DNA from: Prorocentrum cordatum
Taxonomy: Eukaryota > Sar > Dinophyceae > Prorocentrales > Prorocentraceae
Direction of reading: 5' to 3'
DNA: 64,000 nucleotides
Assembly (NCBI GenBank): GCA_963575745.1
Contig: CAUYUJ010019348.1
Coordinates: forward strand, 671,728 to 735,727
Shown in pieces: positions 21,901 through 31,600 of the stretch (its first letter is position 1; the number at the start of each line of letters is the position of its first letter). A program made the position numbers and the translations under genes. The notes under the pieces were generated by a model. That model did not search any database, was not told the DNA's origin, and saw nothing but the letters and a program-made list of their open reading frames with translations.

Positions 21901-22365
21901 TCAGATTTTGAGTTCAGTGTACAAAGCTTCACTAACCTCTTTTGGATGTGCTGCTATGTCGGCGTTGGTGAGTAGGTCATCTTCTTTGACTACCACAGGA
22001 CGTTTAGCAGCAGAGGATACATATACTCTCATCGTTGCGACAATATCGGTGTCGGGCTGTGCAAGTTGAGTCTGATCCAACACTACCTTTGACATTTCTG
22101 ATGTAAAACATAACTCAATATAGGGACCATATTCATCACTGTCAAGAGAGTAGCTCTCGTCAGGTGTGGTTGAGCAGAGAGAGACCAGACAGGGCTCTCG
22201 TGGTTCAGGCTCGTCTCCGAGCGTGTCCGATAATACGATATCTTCTTCGTCCACAGATGCTGAAACCAAAGCACATTGGTCGGGCAGCATGGTTGTTGGG
22301 ACGCAGTAGAGATAATCGTCGGTAGTTGTCGTAGGATGAAGTCCATACGTAACTCGTCGCACCAC
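21901..22365 (-). CDS. copia-B acidic linker between integrase and RT
   Basis: About 154 residues, rich in Asp, Glu, Ser and Thr, ending V-V-V-K-E-D-D-L-L...A-L-Y-T-E-L-K-I. Part of the Pol polyprotein; no catalytic motif. It is out of frame with the integrase (shift near 22345) and in frame with the RT, from which one TGA separates it. Hairpin at 22209-22222 has a GAGA loop. Confidence 0.6.
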   Translation of the reverse strand: MVRRVTYGLHPTTTTDDYLYCVPTTMLPDQCALVSASVDEEDIVLSDTLGDEPEPREPCLVSLCSTTPDESYSLDSDEYGPYIELCFTSEMSKVVLDQTQLAQPDTDIVATMRVYVSSAAKRPVVVKEDDLLTNADIAAHPKEVSEALYTELKI

Positions 22366-24614
22366 TCTTCCAGCATCATAGCTTCGATATTATGTTCCTT
22401 GTTTTCCTCATAGATTGTCGACAGACGGCCTTCACTCGGCGATGAAGCACCTGGGGTATCTGGAGGAGGCCTGTTTCCAGGCGAATCGTGTTCTCCAGAC
22501 GTGTTGCTTGAGTGCTGATACTTGGCCAGGTCGTCGTGAAATCCTAAGGAAGGGACACGTGAAGTCAAGCATTGGATAAGTCTGGAATGAGCGCTACCAG
22601 TGATTTGAGAAATGTTCAGGCCAGTGCCCACACACTCATAGTAGTGGAAGGCTGGGCTGATATCATTGTCGTAGTGGATCAGCGTAGACCTGGTGGCGTA
22701 CGTTACTGCAGGTAGACTTGACACACTTTTGGCCAATATAACTGCTACTACATGTTCTACTGGGAAATAATTTCGCACGAGATACTGTAGTGCTAGATGT
22801 ACGCGCGGGTGAAACTTGCTGTCGTCTGAAAGATTGAGGTTTCCCTTGTAGTCTGGGATGTAGCCGAAGACTTTGGCAGGTTTCCCTGCGCCAAGGTGTG
22901 CCGCATACGTAAGGACGGTTGGCATGGCCATACTATCCAGGCCAAGTTCCCGTGGGAGGAGACATTCAATGCATAGTGTGTGACGAGCGTCAGGATACAT
23001 CACAATTACCTCATGAGATCCTGCCTTGACAACAATATGTCCTCTTTCAGGCACGTTACGGATCACGGGGAATGGGCCGTTCCAGCCTCCATGATCGCCC
23101 TTAGTGGCAGTGGGTCGATGGTAGTCGACTAGATCCCCTGCTGAGTAAAGGCGAGCACCATCTGGAGCCGTTTTAGCCCTGAGAGCACGATTTGTCTTGG
23201 CCACAGCAGTGGCTTGCGTTATGGCTTCTAGGCTAACTTCCCTCACACGACGTTCCCGTTCGTGTCCTGATGTCTCGGGTCCTCTGGGAAAGTCAAGGGT
23301 GTCGAGATCAGGAAGAAAGGAGGGCTGGCGTCCAGTGTGTGCTTGGTATGGCGATACTCCGTTGTAGAACGTAAAGGCGTTGGTAACGAAGATGCCTTCA
23401 GCCAATACTCTAGTGAATACAACAGAGATGTTGTGTCGATTCAGCTCTTCCTCAATCATGTGGAGGACGCCCCTGAGAATGCCGTTTCGTGATTCAATTG
23501 AAGTCGCGTGTTGGCCAGGCGCTCGGATACGGAGTTCTGTACCCTTATTGGCCATCATGGCCTTAGCGGCATCATTGTTCAGGGCGCCTTCTCCGTCTGA
23601 GTATAAGACTTGGAAGGGTCCATGATAGGCAATCCAGCAGTAGTGGTAGGCGTCAAGTATAGCATCACGCTCTCTGTCGGAGATTTCTTGGCCTGCTGCC
23701 AAGCGAATACAACGATCCACGATGTGAAATATGGTCCGTTTCTTGTCAAACATGAGGTCCAGTTCGCCTTCATCGAGCCAATTACCAGGAAGGCTCACCG
23801 AAGGTAATGTTGAGTTTCCTGGACGTTCCCATGCTCTGCATTCCCGGCAGGTATCGCAAACTTCTTTGATCATATCCAGTCGAACGTTGTCCAATCCCAC
23901 TTTGTCTAGGATTAGCCTCATCTTGGGTTCCTTCGCATGATACCACCGCAGGTGCAGTTTACGGAGTTCCTTTTTAACGACGTGAGGTTCATGACTACGG
24001 AGATTTTGCAGACTGCGTTGGATGTCAAATCTCGTCCAGTCGGGTAGTCGTGGAGCCCCCGAGCCGGTGGAGGCAAGAGGGTTCCTTGTAGCTCTCCGCA
24101 GTCGGTCTCCTTCGTCAACTGCATCTGGTGGTGGTGGTACGCCTTGTAGGCGGCCACGACGGGCCGCTACCTGTGGCGCTTCGCTAGAGGGCGCAGAAGG
24201 CGTGTTTCCACGCTCGGGGGCGCCTCGTAGCATGTCGTAACTGCTGGCACCAGATGTCGGATCAACGTTACCGAAGGATCGTGGTCGCGGTGGCCTGGCG
24301 TGTGCGCCTTGGCGGCCACCTGACGCTGAAGCTTGGCCCTCACCAGGTTTGGGTAAGGGTTTCCACCAAGCAGGCACGGTCTTACCTTCGGGGTCGCGGT
24401 CATCTGGGAGTTTAAATGTTTCAGCAAAACGACATTTACCATATTCGGTATCGAGGTGGTTCTTAACACCTTTGCTTCTCGTAAGATCCCTCTGGCATGC
24501 GGGACATGGCCAATATACAGAGATGGAATCATGATACTTACACTGCGTAGGGTCTCTGTTGTGGCTAAGACTGTCCTTTCGGGCGTTGTCGATGCATGCC
24601 GGGCATCCGGCCAC
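22346..24614 (-). CDS. copia-B integrase
   Basis: The open frame runs 22083-24614, with the true reading leaving it near 22345. An N-terminal Cys/His cluster (C-P-A-C, C-P-A-C-Q) is followed by a second region with H-x3-H (L-H-L-R-W-Y-H, about residue 218) and C-x2-C (C-D-T-C, about 245), the usual integrase zinc finger. Catalytic D, D, E occur in E-L-D-L-M-F (about 285), Y-S-D-G-E-G (about 338) and S-I-E-S-R-N-G (about 372). The C-terminal part has an SH3-like D-L-V-D-Y-H-R block and an F-G-Y-I-P region shared with copia-A. Inserts the cDNA, here presumably with 5-bp staggered cuts. Hairpins at 22469, 22876 and 24200. Confidence 0.85.
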
Positions 24615-24616
24615 CT

Positions 24617-25374
24617 TTAGGATATACGATCACCGATGCGTCTCATACCTTCGCCTAGTTCGGCTTGATCCGGAATGTCAGCAGGGTGAGCATGTGCAGT
24701 ACTTGTAGGCGCGTTTTCGCGCGTTGTATCAATGGCTTTCGCCAAATAGACGGCTTCCGCAGTCGTCGAGTGTATTTTTGTGCCAGTGAAAGCTCTCTGT
24801 TGCACGGTTGTGCGTGCACATGCTGACCGTTGCATTTGAGTCCCTCAAAGGGTTTAAGAATCGTCTCGTCGTTGCTGGTGATATTTGTCGGCTTCTTAAT
24901 GTAGTCACCAGCCGTATCTTTCAGTCCCGTCGCACACTGATCAATGCGCACGGTTGTAATGTGTGGTCGGTTGGCGAGTTTATTCCATGGGGAAATATCA
25001 TCCACCCATGTTCCTGTAGGTTGTTCGCGTATAAACCACCTCCGAGCATCATCTTGAGCAACAGCAATTTTACCACAATAAGTTATGTGTGGTAAATCTT
25101 ATGTGTGGTGCTGTTCCCAAGTGTTGTGATTGACTTTGTAGTTGTAGTAGGATGGTGGTCCTGTGGTGCGGCAACTGGGTTGTAGCATGGCAACTCGTAC
25201 GTAGTATATAGCGAAGTAATGATCTACAACCCGCTGCACCGAGGGGTCTCCCAGGTCGACAAATGTGGTCTTGTCTAGGCTGCCTCCTGAGGAGAGTCCC
25301 CTTGAGAAGGAAAGCTCTGAGATACCACCCTCACCGCCACAAAGCTCCAACATATCCACGCAGTTGTCATGACC
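24617..25374 (-). pseudogene. copia-B methyltransferase-like protein, second part
   Basis: Begins V-D-M-L-E-L-C-G-G-E-G-G-I-S, like a SAM-binding motif I, followed by S-R-G-L-S-S-G-G and Q-P-S-C-R-T-T. The second half has R-E-Q-P-T-G-T-W-V-D-D, I-D-Q-C-A-T-G-L, I-K-K-P-T-N-I and K-C-N-G-Q-H-V-H-A. These blocks suggest the methyltransferase-like module seen, as far as I recall, in other dinoflagellate copia elements; the substrate is unknown. A TAA at 25099 falls where copia-A has Tyr, and a frameshift near 24700 breaks the C-terminus. A hairpin-like element with AAAA loop lies at 24709. Confidence 0.45.
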
Positions 25375-25377
25375 ACA

Positions 25378-26748
25378 TCATAGTGTAGCAACTATGCCGT
25401 ATATGTTAGCGCGTGTGTCGGGCATAGATGTGGGGAGGGTAAGGAACAGGTCATCGTCCTCATCGGAGCTTATCAGCTCAATAGGGACGTCAGTACTCCA
25501 GGTCGCCATAAGATCCTGTCCGAGTCCTGACAAGTCGTCGCCGCAATCGTGGTTTCCGTCTTCAACGTGATTTTTGATGCGACGAGGCTTGATGCCTGCT
25601 TCCTTTTCGGCTTTGAGCCTTTCCTTCTGCTTGATACGCGATTCTGTAGGTAAGACTTGCTCGTTTTGTTCGCCGGTCTTTGTGCCCATTGTCGTGGTTG
25701 AGTGGGTGCATGCGTCAATCGCCAGAGTCGGGAGGGGGAGAGAACAGTCATCTATGATGACGCGTCGAGGTTTCTGTGGTGATTGAGTCGGCTCGTTTCC
25801 GAGCAAGACCGGTTCTTCGGGTTGCCAGTACAACCGAGTGCTGATGTCGGCAACCCCTGCAGGTAGTGGTGCATGCCAATCATGCCCTGTTGGTTGACCG
25901 GCTACTGCGATGTCCTGGATAACCGCATTGGTATCCAGGTTAATTGTTACACGTCGGATAACATCGGACCATTTCGGTCCTCCCTTGTTGGTCGTCACGT
26001 AGTGATGGATGTTATGGTCCGTGCGTGTATAGGTGTTCATATATACAGGCGCGTTTCCGTGCGTGGTGGTGCTCCCCAGGATGTTGTCGTTCAGATGACG
26101 GGTGAGTGCAGTACGTGTCTGAGCTCGCCATTCAGCATGCCGTGCCGTATGGCCGTACCAATCCAACACATGTTGTGGTATCGCCTGTTTGCATGTGCGT
26201 GCCCACAGTTTCGAGCTAATCGGTATTGATGTCGCTACCTGCATATAAGTACCACTCGGTGTACTGTCTTGCATATTAAACCGAATACCGAAATGACACA
26301 AACGCATCCGTATCACTGACAACTTAAGATTTTCCAGAGTATCACGTACTGGAGATAACTTCCAAACATATCCTGGGGGACCAAATGATATGATTTTCAT
26401 ACGGAGTTTCCTGGCTTTTATCAAAAGGTTTTGGATACGTGACCAATGTGGGGCCACTCTCTTTCCTGGAGTTCGTGCATACCAGTCACCCAGGGTACTA
26501 ATCCATATGACAGTGTAATCTCCACTGATCACCGCACCCAGGTAATCTGTGCCCACACTCGTCATAAGCTCATTGTGGGAAATACGATCACAGATGTATC
26601 CTCGGGTGCGGAGGTCGGCACAAGCCTCTCTCGTATCTTCAATGACAAAAGCCCTCTTACTAAGGCAGGTTACCCCGCTGTCCTTGTTACCCCCCGGCTT
26701 TTCGGCCAACAGGCAAGACGACGAGGGGGCGACGTCGCCCTGCCATCT
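25378..26748 (-). CDS. copia-B methyltransferase-like protein, first part
   Basis: About 443-455 residues, open in the same frame as the RING-retropepsin before it, from which one TGA (26749-26751) separates it. There is no ATG at the head, so readthrough or a polyprotein is likely. N-terminal blocks: R-A-F-V-I-E-D-T-R, F-G-P-P-G-Y-V-W-K, R-L-C-H-F-G-I...P-S-G-T-Y-M-Q-V-A-T. Then a basic/aromatic region (V-R-R-V-T-I-N-L-D) and an acidic C-terminus. The C-H-F-G ... T pattern mirrors the Q-C-A-T-G ... K-P-T pattern downstream. Function inferred only. Hairpins at 25791, 26049 and 26665 (GTAA loop). Confidence 0.45.
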   Translation of the reverse strand, partial: RWQGDVAPSSSCLLAEKPGGNKDSGVTCLSKRAFVIEDTREACADLRTRGYICDRISHNELMTSVGTDYLGAVISGDYTVIWISTLGDWYARTPGKRVAPHWSRIQNLLIKARKLRMKIISFGPPGYVWKLSPVRDTLENLKLSVIRMRLCHFGIRFNMQDSTPSGTYMQVATSIPISSKLWARTCKQAIPQHVLDWYGHTARHAEWRAQTRTALTRHLNDNILGSTTTHGNAPVYMNTYTRTDHNIHHYVTTNKGGPKWSDVIRRVTINLDTNAVIQDIAVAGQPTGHDWHAPLPAGVADISTRLYWQPEEPVLLGNEPTQSPQKPRRVIIDDCSLPLPTLAIDACTHSTTTMGTKTGEQNEQVLPTESRIKQKERLKAEKEAGIKPRRIKNHVEDGNHDCGDDLSGLGQDLMATWSTDVPIELISSDEDDDLFLTLPTSMPDTRANIYGIVATL

Positions 26749-28680
26749 TCAAGATAAAGAAGATGTGCCTGCAATGTCTGCCAGCATCTGGGCTTCCCTC
26801 AGATGCTGGAGCTCAGCACTGCAGCGCGCCGTGGCCTCAGAGGCGGATTGCTCCGCAAATGCTGTCAGCATGGGTGGATTATCCATCAGCTGTTTCAGCA
26901 CGCCTCTGGACCTCGCGTCGCTGACTGTCTGCAGCTCACGGTTAGTGTACCCCATCACTATCTTCCGGCGGGACCGTGCAGCGTCCATGGGTGCACTTCT
27001 ACCATGCTGGGCCAGTGCCCTGACAACGAAGCAATCGAACGTCTCAAGATCGTCGATGCTGTCGCCTCGCATAGTGGCCTTGGCGAGCGTCTCCATCAAC
27101 CCCTGAGGCAGGTTTCCCTGCAATTGCTCGCGCTCCTGCGCCGGGGTCGGCTCGCCCGTCAGCACCGTCTGGAATGACGTGCTGCTTGAGCTCGAGGCGG
27201 GTTGCCCCGCAGCTCCAAAACGATCACACCTGATCGACAGATGCCCTGACGGCAACTTCGTCGTCGGCATGATCTTGGAGCCCTCAGGGAGCTCCATCTT
27301 GACCTGCCCCTTCCCAGGGAATATCAGCTTCTCCTGGCCTCGTTCAAGCACAATGATTGTGCGTTTGTCCTGCATACGACCGAGGCCTAGGATGGCTGGC
27401 AAGTCTTTGCCACAGCCTGACACAATGTTCGTCTTGTACGAATCGAGCTGGGTCGACCCCTGGTACTCGCAAGCAATGCTGAATGTGCCTACGGTATCCG
27501 CTGGGGCCGACCCTTCTCCCACTCCGTTGATGTTCAAACGAGAGCGGGGCTCGAACGTACAAGTACGGCCGTGTGCCTCAGCAGCCTGGACGAACTTGCG
27601 GCTCGTGTTTTCACCCATGATGTCGATCTTCGAGCCTACATCGATGAGGATAGAGTTTCCGCCATCGTCCAAGAACGTCTTACTCGGCTGCTTGATGTGC
27701 ACCGTTTCTGAAGTGTCGGCTGTGCTGTTTGGCGGGCTTCCCCGCAGGTCAGTTGTACTCCCTGGCGGGTTACCCCGCATGACGCTGGCATTGCCTTCGG
27801 CCATACGTACCAGGTCGATGTACTGGAAGTACGACACGTGCTCGACATGATCGCCACGCTCCTCCCGCCAGTTGGCATACTCATCACGTATGCTCTTATA
27901 CTGCTCGCGGGTCGTGCGTCTCGTCAGCGTCAGATACGAGTGAAGGGCAATGTCCTGCAACCCCTCATTCGTGAGGTGACCCCTGTACTGCAGCCACTCC
28001 TCGAACTCCTCGTTCGTCGCTGTGATATCGATGGCCCCGGCTGCTGTTGCTGCTGTTGCCACTGAGGAATCTGAGAGGCCAAACGACGCACCATCAGTCT
28101 CAGGGTTGTCGGCATCCAGCATAAAGGTTGTGTGCGCATTATCCATTTGATTCTGGAAATGCCGAACACGCAACTCACGCAGCTGGTCAGGGTCCAGTGC
28201 CATCTCTGCCCCGCCCCCACTCTGGGGAGACATCTGAGGAGTGTTAGGCAGGTTTCCCTGCTGAGGTGCCGTCATCGGGATAAGCCGATCGAGGTATCCC
28301 GTCTCCATCGGCGGCCTCACCTCCTCTGGCAGGTTTCCCTGCTGCTGGGGCTGAGCTGTCTGCCTATCTAGCATCCTAGCCGTCATCTCCTCCACCATGC
28401 TCCTCAACTCCCGCAGCTCCCTCGCTGCTTGCTCAGGAGTCTGAATGAAGGAGTCGGTCCACGGGAATGATGACGCTATGATGCCAGGTGCTCGGCAGAT
28501 AGCACACGGTGGCTGCTGAGGGTCTCCCTCGCGCTGATTTGCGACATGGCCCACCGCATTTGAATTCCAGCACCCCTCATGGAACAAGTGATTACACCTC
28601 AAACGGTAAACACTTTCCCTGGGCTGAAATTCTTCGAGACATACCGCACAGGTATCTTCCATCCCAGTGAAAACTTCCAC
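26749..28680 (-). CDS. copia-B RING-H2 finger / retropepsin fusion
   Basis: 643 residues from ATG at 28680. Residues about 11-60 form a RING-H2 finger (C-A-V-C-L-E-E-F, L-R-C-N-H-L-F-H-E-G-C, P-P-C-A-I-C-R). A coiled-coil-like and Gln/Pro-rich linker follows, then a retropepsin-like domain whose active site reads I-L-I-D-V-G-S-K-I-D-I-M-G near residue 345. Copia-A has L-D-T-G-S at that place, so Thr is Val here, which may impair the enzyme. Flap and tail blocks I-I-V-L-E-R-G-Q-E-K and L-P-S-G-H-L-S match copia-A. The frame is also open upstream of the ATG (V-Y-P-R-A-A-D-V), consistent with a frameshift from the preceding gene. Seven hairpins lie in it or at its edge. Confidence 0.8.
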   Translation of the reverse strand: MEVFTGMEDTCAVCLEEFQPRESVYRLRCNHLFHEGCWNSNAVGHVANQREGDPQQPPCAICRAPGIIASSFPWTDSFIQTPEQAARELRELRSMVEEMTARMLDRQTAQPQQQGNLPEEVRPPMETGYLDRLIPMTAPQQGNLPNTPQMSPQSGGGAEMALDPDQLRELRVRHFQNQMDNAHTTFMLDADNPETDGASFGLSDSSVATAATAAGAIDITATNEEFEEWLQYRGHLTNEGLQDIALHSYLTLTRRTTREQYKSIRDEYANWREERGDHVEHVSYFQYIDLVRMAEGNASVMRGNPPGSTTDLRGSPPNSTADTSETVHIKQPSKTFLDDGGNSILIDVGSKIDIMGENTSRKFVQAAEAHGRTCTFEPRSRLNINGVGEGSAPADTVGTFSIACEYQGSTQLDSYKTNIVSGCGKDLPAILGLGRMQDKRTIIVLERGQEKLIFPGKGQVKMELPEGSKIMPTTKLPSGHLSIRCDRFGAAGQPASSSSSTSFQTVLTGEPTPAQEREQLQGNLPQGLMETLAKATMRGDSIDDLETFDCFVVRALAQHGRSAPMDAARSRRKIVMGYTNRELQTVSDARSRGVLKQLMDNPPMLTAFAEQSASEATARCSAELQHLREAQMLADIAGTSSLS

Positions 28681-31600
28681 ATCTGCTGCTCTGGGATATA
28701 CCCGCCGCTCTCTCCAATACCGTCTCGGAGGGCATGAAGGCTGCTGGGGGAGCTCCTGATGGATCCAGCACCTCCGGCACCCCGGCAGCTGGCACGGAGG
28801 CTGTAGGCGTCACAGCGGGCGAGTTTCCTCGCAAGGGCGAGCCTCTATTTCTCACAACCTCAAGTGCGGCTGCAAGTGAATGATCACGTACGTTCTGCAC
28901 GGCCTGTCTGCGCCTAAAGCATGCCCGTTGAGTGTGGCATGTCTGCCTGATATAATCAGGCACACCTCTACTGCCAGACGATATCGAATGGGCAGTGGGC
29001 TGGACAGCCACATCTGGCGTCGTCGGCGCAGGCATAATGGCCATGTGCGGATACATTGACTGATCACTACAGCGCACGTTAGTGAGGCTGTGGAACTGAT
29101 CCGCCATTTCACGAACAAACTTGTTCGGGACTCTAGACCCATCAGGGTACAGTGGCGGATTCATGCGTGCTGGCGGTGGCCTCTGGCCCTGGGCCATGCT
29201 CGGGTGAGCATTGAAGGCTGGGATGAAGGCTCGCTGCCGAGCAGGATCCATTGGATTGGGACCCTCAGGCTCCCAGGACCAGGCCGGCCTCCACCTCTGA
29301 CCACTCGGGTGAGGCAGATTGTGGCTCTGCACCTGCTGCACAGCGGCCGCCACTCTTGCACGGTAGTTATCAGGCACACCAGCGACTGTGGTTTGTCCAG
29401 CAAACGGTCGATGATGGCTTGGAGTGCCGGGCAGGTTTCCCTGCTGACTCGTTGGAGTGCCGGGCGGCATCATGTTCAGGAGAGCTGTGCCATGCTCGGC
29501 CCTGGCCGCTGCGATCCTCTCCATGAGAGTGCCGTTCGTGGCAGGGCGGCCAGGAGTCCCGAACGGAGACTGTGCAGGTGGCGTAGCCATTGGGGTCATG
29601 CCCTTCGGTGTGTGCATACTCTGCGAGGGGCTACCATGCATCTGCTCAAATCGAGCAGGCTCTCCAAAGATGCGGCCGAACGTCTGCGGGTCTCCCTGCG
29701 GCTCAGGCATCTCAGCTCTGAGTCCATTTATAGGCAGGTTTCCCTGCATGGCCTGACGATTTCGCGTCGCCATGGCGGACATTGCTCCCTGGCCAGCGGC
29801 CCAGGGGTCTTGTTGGTATAACCTGTCCGCCAATTGCTCCACCTGTTCAGGGTTCAGAGCGGCCGCTATCTGGTCCAAGTCCGAGGTGCTGATGGCCTGC
29901 CAAGACACGGCGCTGGGCCCTTGGCTTGGGGCTCGGCTTGGAGCCGCGCTCCCGGCCTCGCTCTCGGTGATCATGAAGATCTGATGGACCTCAGGCTGGT
30001 TTCCCAGCGTGGCGGGACTGTAGTGGTCCCCAACCTCCCTGTGGAGGTAGACCATGGGAGGGTCGACGCCCTCTTGGTCGCGGGACCACTGGTATTCGAC
30101 GCTGGCACTGCCAACGTCAGCCCACCTGCCAGGGGCTGAAAGCATGGCGGGGGGGACTCGCGCCTGGCGATCCCCCATGTCCTCGGGATTGCGCCAGTGC
30201 TTCCCCGTGGCAAGGTCCTCTACATGGGAAATGTAGTACGGTTCGATGATACCGTTATTTCCCTCGGACAAAAGGACTCCGTTCTCAGACCAACAGAACT
30301 TCATACCATCTTGCATGGCCTTGTGCCAATGTACGAAGATGATGATGTCGGAGTCTGGGTCCCACCCACTGTCTACGGCACGACGGCGGACCGTCGGCAC
30401 GAACTGGATGCGCGACCGGCCTGTCCCCCGTTTCTTCGTGTTGTGCTCGGGTCTACAGGACAAGCCGTGCCGCATAATGCCTTCGAAGGCACCCCACCGA
30501 GTGCCATGCATGGCGACCTCGGGGTACGGGGCTGGTCTCCCGGCAAGTTGGTCGCACAGTACAATATAATTGTACAGCGACCATGGAGCTTTCAATGTCC
30601 ATGAATGCCCCTGAGAGGCGCGGATGAAGATCTCGGGCTCGCCGGAGTCCCGCGCTAACACCTTGAACTGAAGGCGTTCTTTTTCTTCTCCGTCTGGTTC
30701 ACGGACATGAGCCACTTCCATCATGATGGCCGCCAAATGGTCCACCGATCGACCATATAGGTTCGCGGTGATGACCTTGGCCTCGTCATGTCTGGGATTG
30801 TACCCATCATGCCTCGATCGCCCGGTTTTCCATGGATACTTATTCACGAGCTCTACAAGGTTAATCCAGCCATCATGATCATCGAATGTAGCTAGATCCC
30901 ACACAGGATCATGTGCTCTATCCGGCGCATGTCTGCATATCCTACTGAGAGCTTTGCTCAGTTGTTTGAGGGTGTGATTGGATCTTGGGATAATGTTGTC
31001 TTGCCTGCATTTTCGCATGAATTCCTCATCCACCGAGCGTATCGGTGGAAGATTTCGCAGAGCAAGTCTATCCCTGACCACACTCGGACTGTCACTGGTG
31101 AAAGACGTGTCTCCTGGGCGGTGCAGCTGATCCACGGGCGGGTTTCCCCGCGCAGGAGCCTCTGTCGCTGAAGAGGCTGCGGCTCCTGAAGAGGAGGAAG
31201 CTGCAGCGGCAGCGCCAGGCGGGTTTCCCCGCGGTGATCCGCGACTGGCGCTACCCCTAATCGTCGGCACCCAGGTACCCCTAGACAGAGCACCTTCGTC
31301 GGATCTTTTGGAGCGGGCCGCCGCAGGCGAAGCTGGCGCAGGGGCGTACCCTGTGCGCTCGAAAGCCATCGCCTTCTTAGCAATGGAACTGCTGCGACTA
31401 GGCGGGCGTCTCCGTTCCTCCCCAGGGTCCTGAGGTTGCTGCTTGGGCTCAGATCCTTGTGCTGGAGTTGCGCCAATCGGTGATCTCGGCGTTTCGGAGT
31501 GAGGCGCCTCCATGTGCACATCTGGCCCAAGGTCCTCAAAGCGTGCTTTCGGTTTCACTTCCGAGGACAGCTTCGGCGCTAGGGTTTCACTCTTAGCCTT

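Noticed and set aside
28515-28530. GAGGG-AGA-CCCTC near the RING gene as a family member
   Set aside because: The loop is three bases and the stem ends differ from the GC...GC rule; probably chance.
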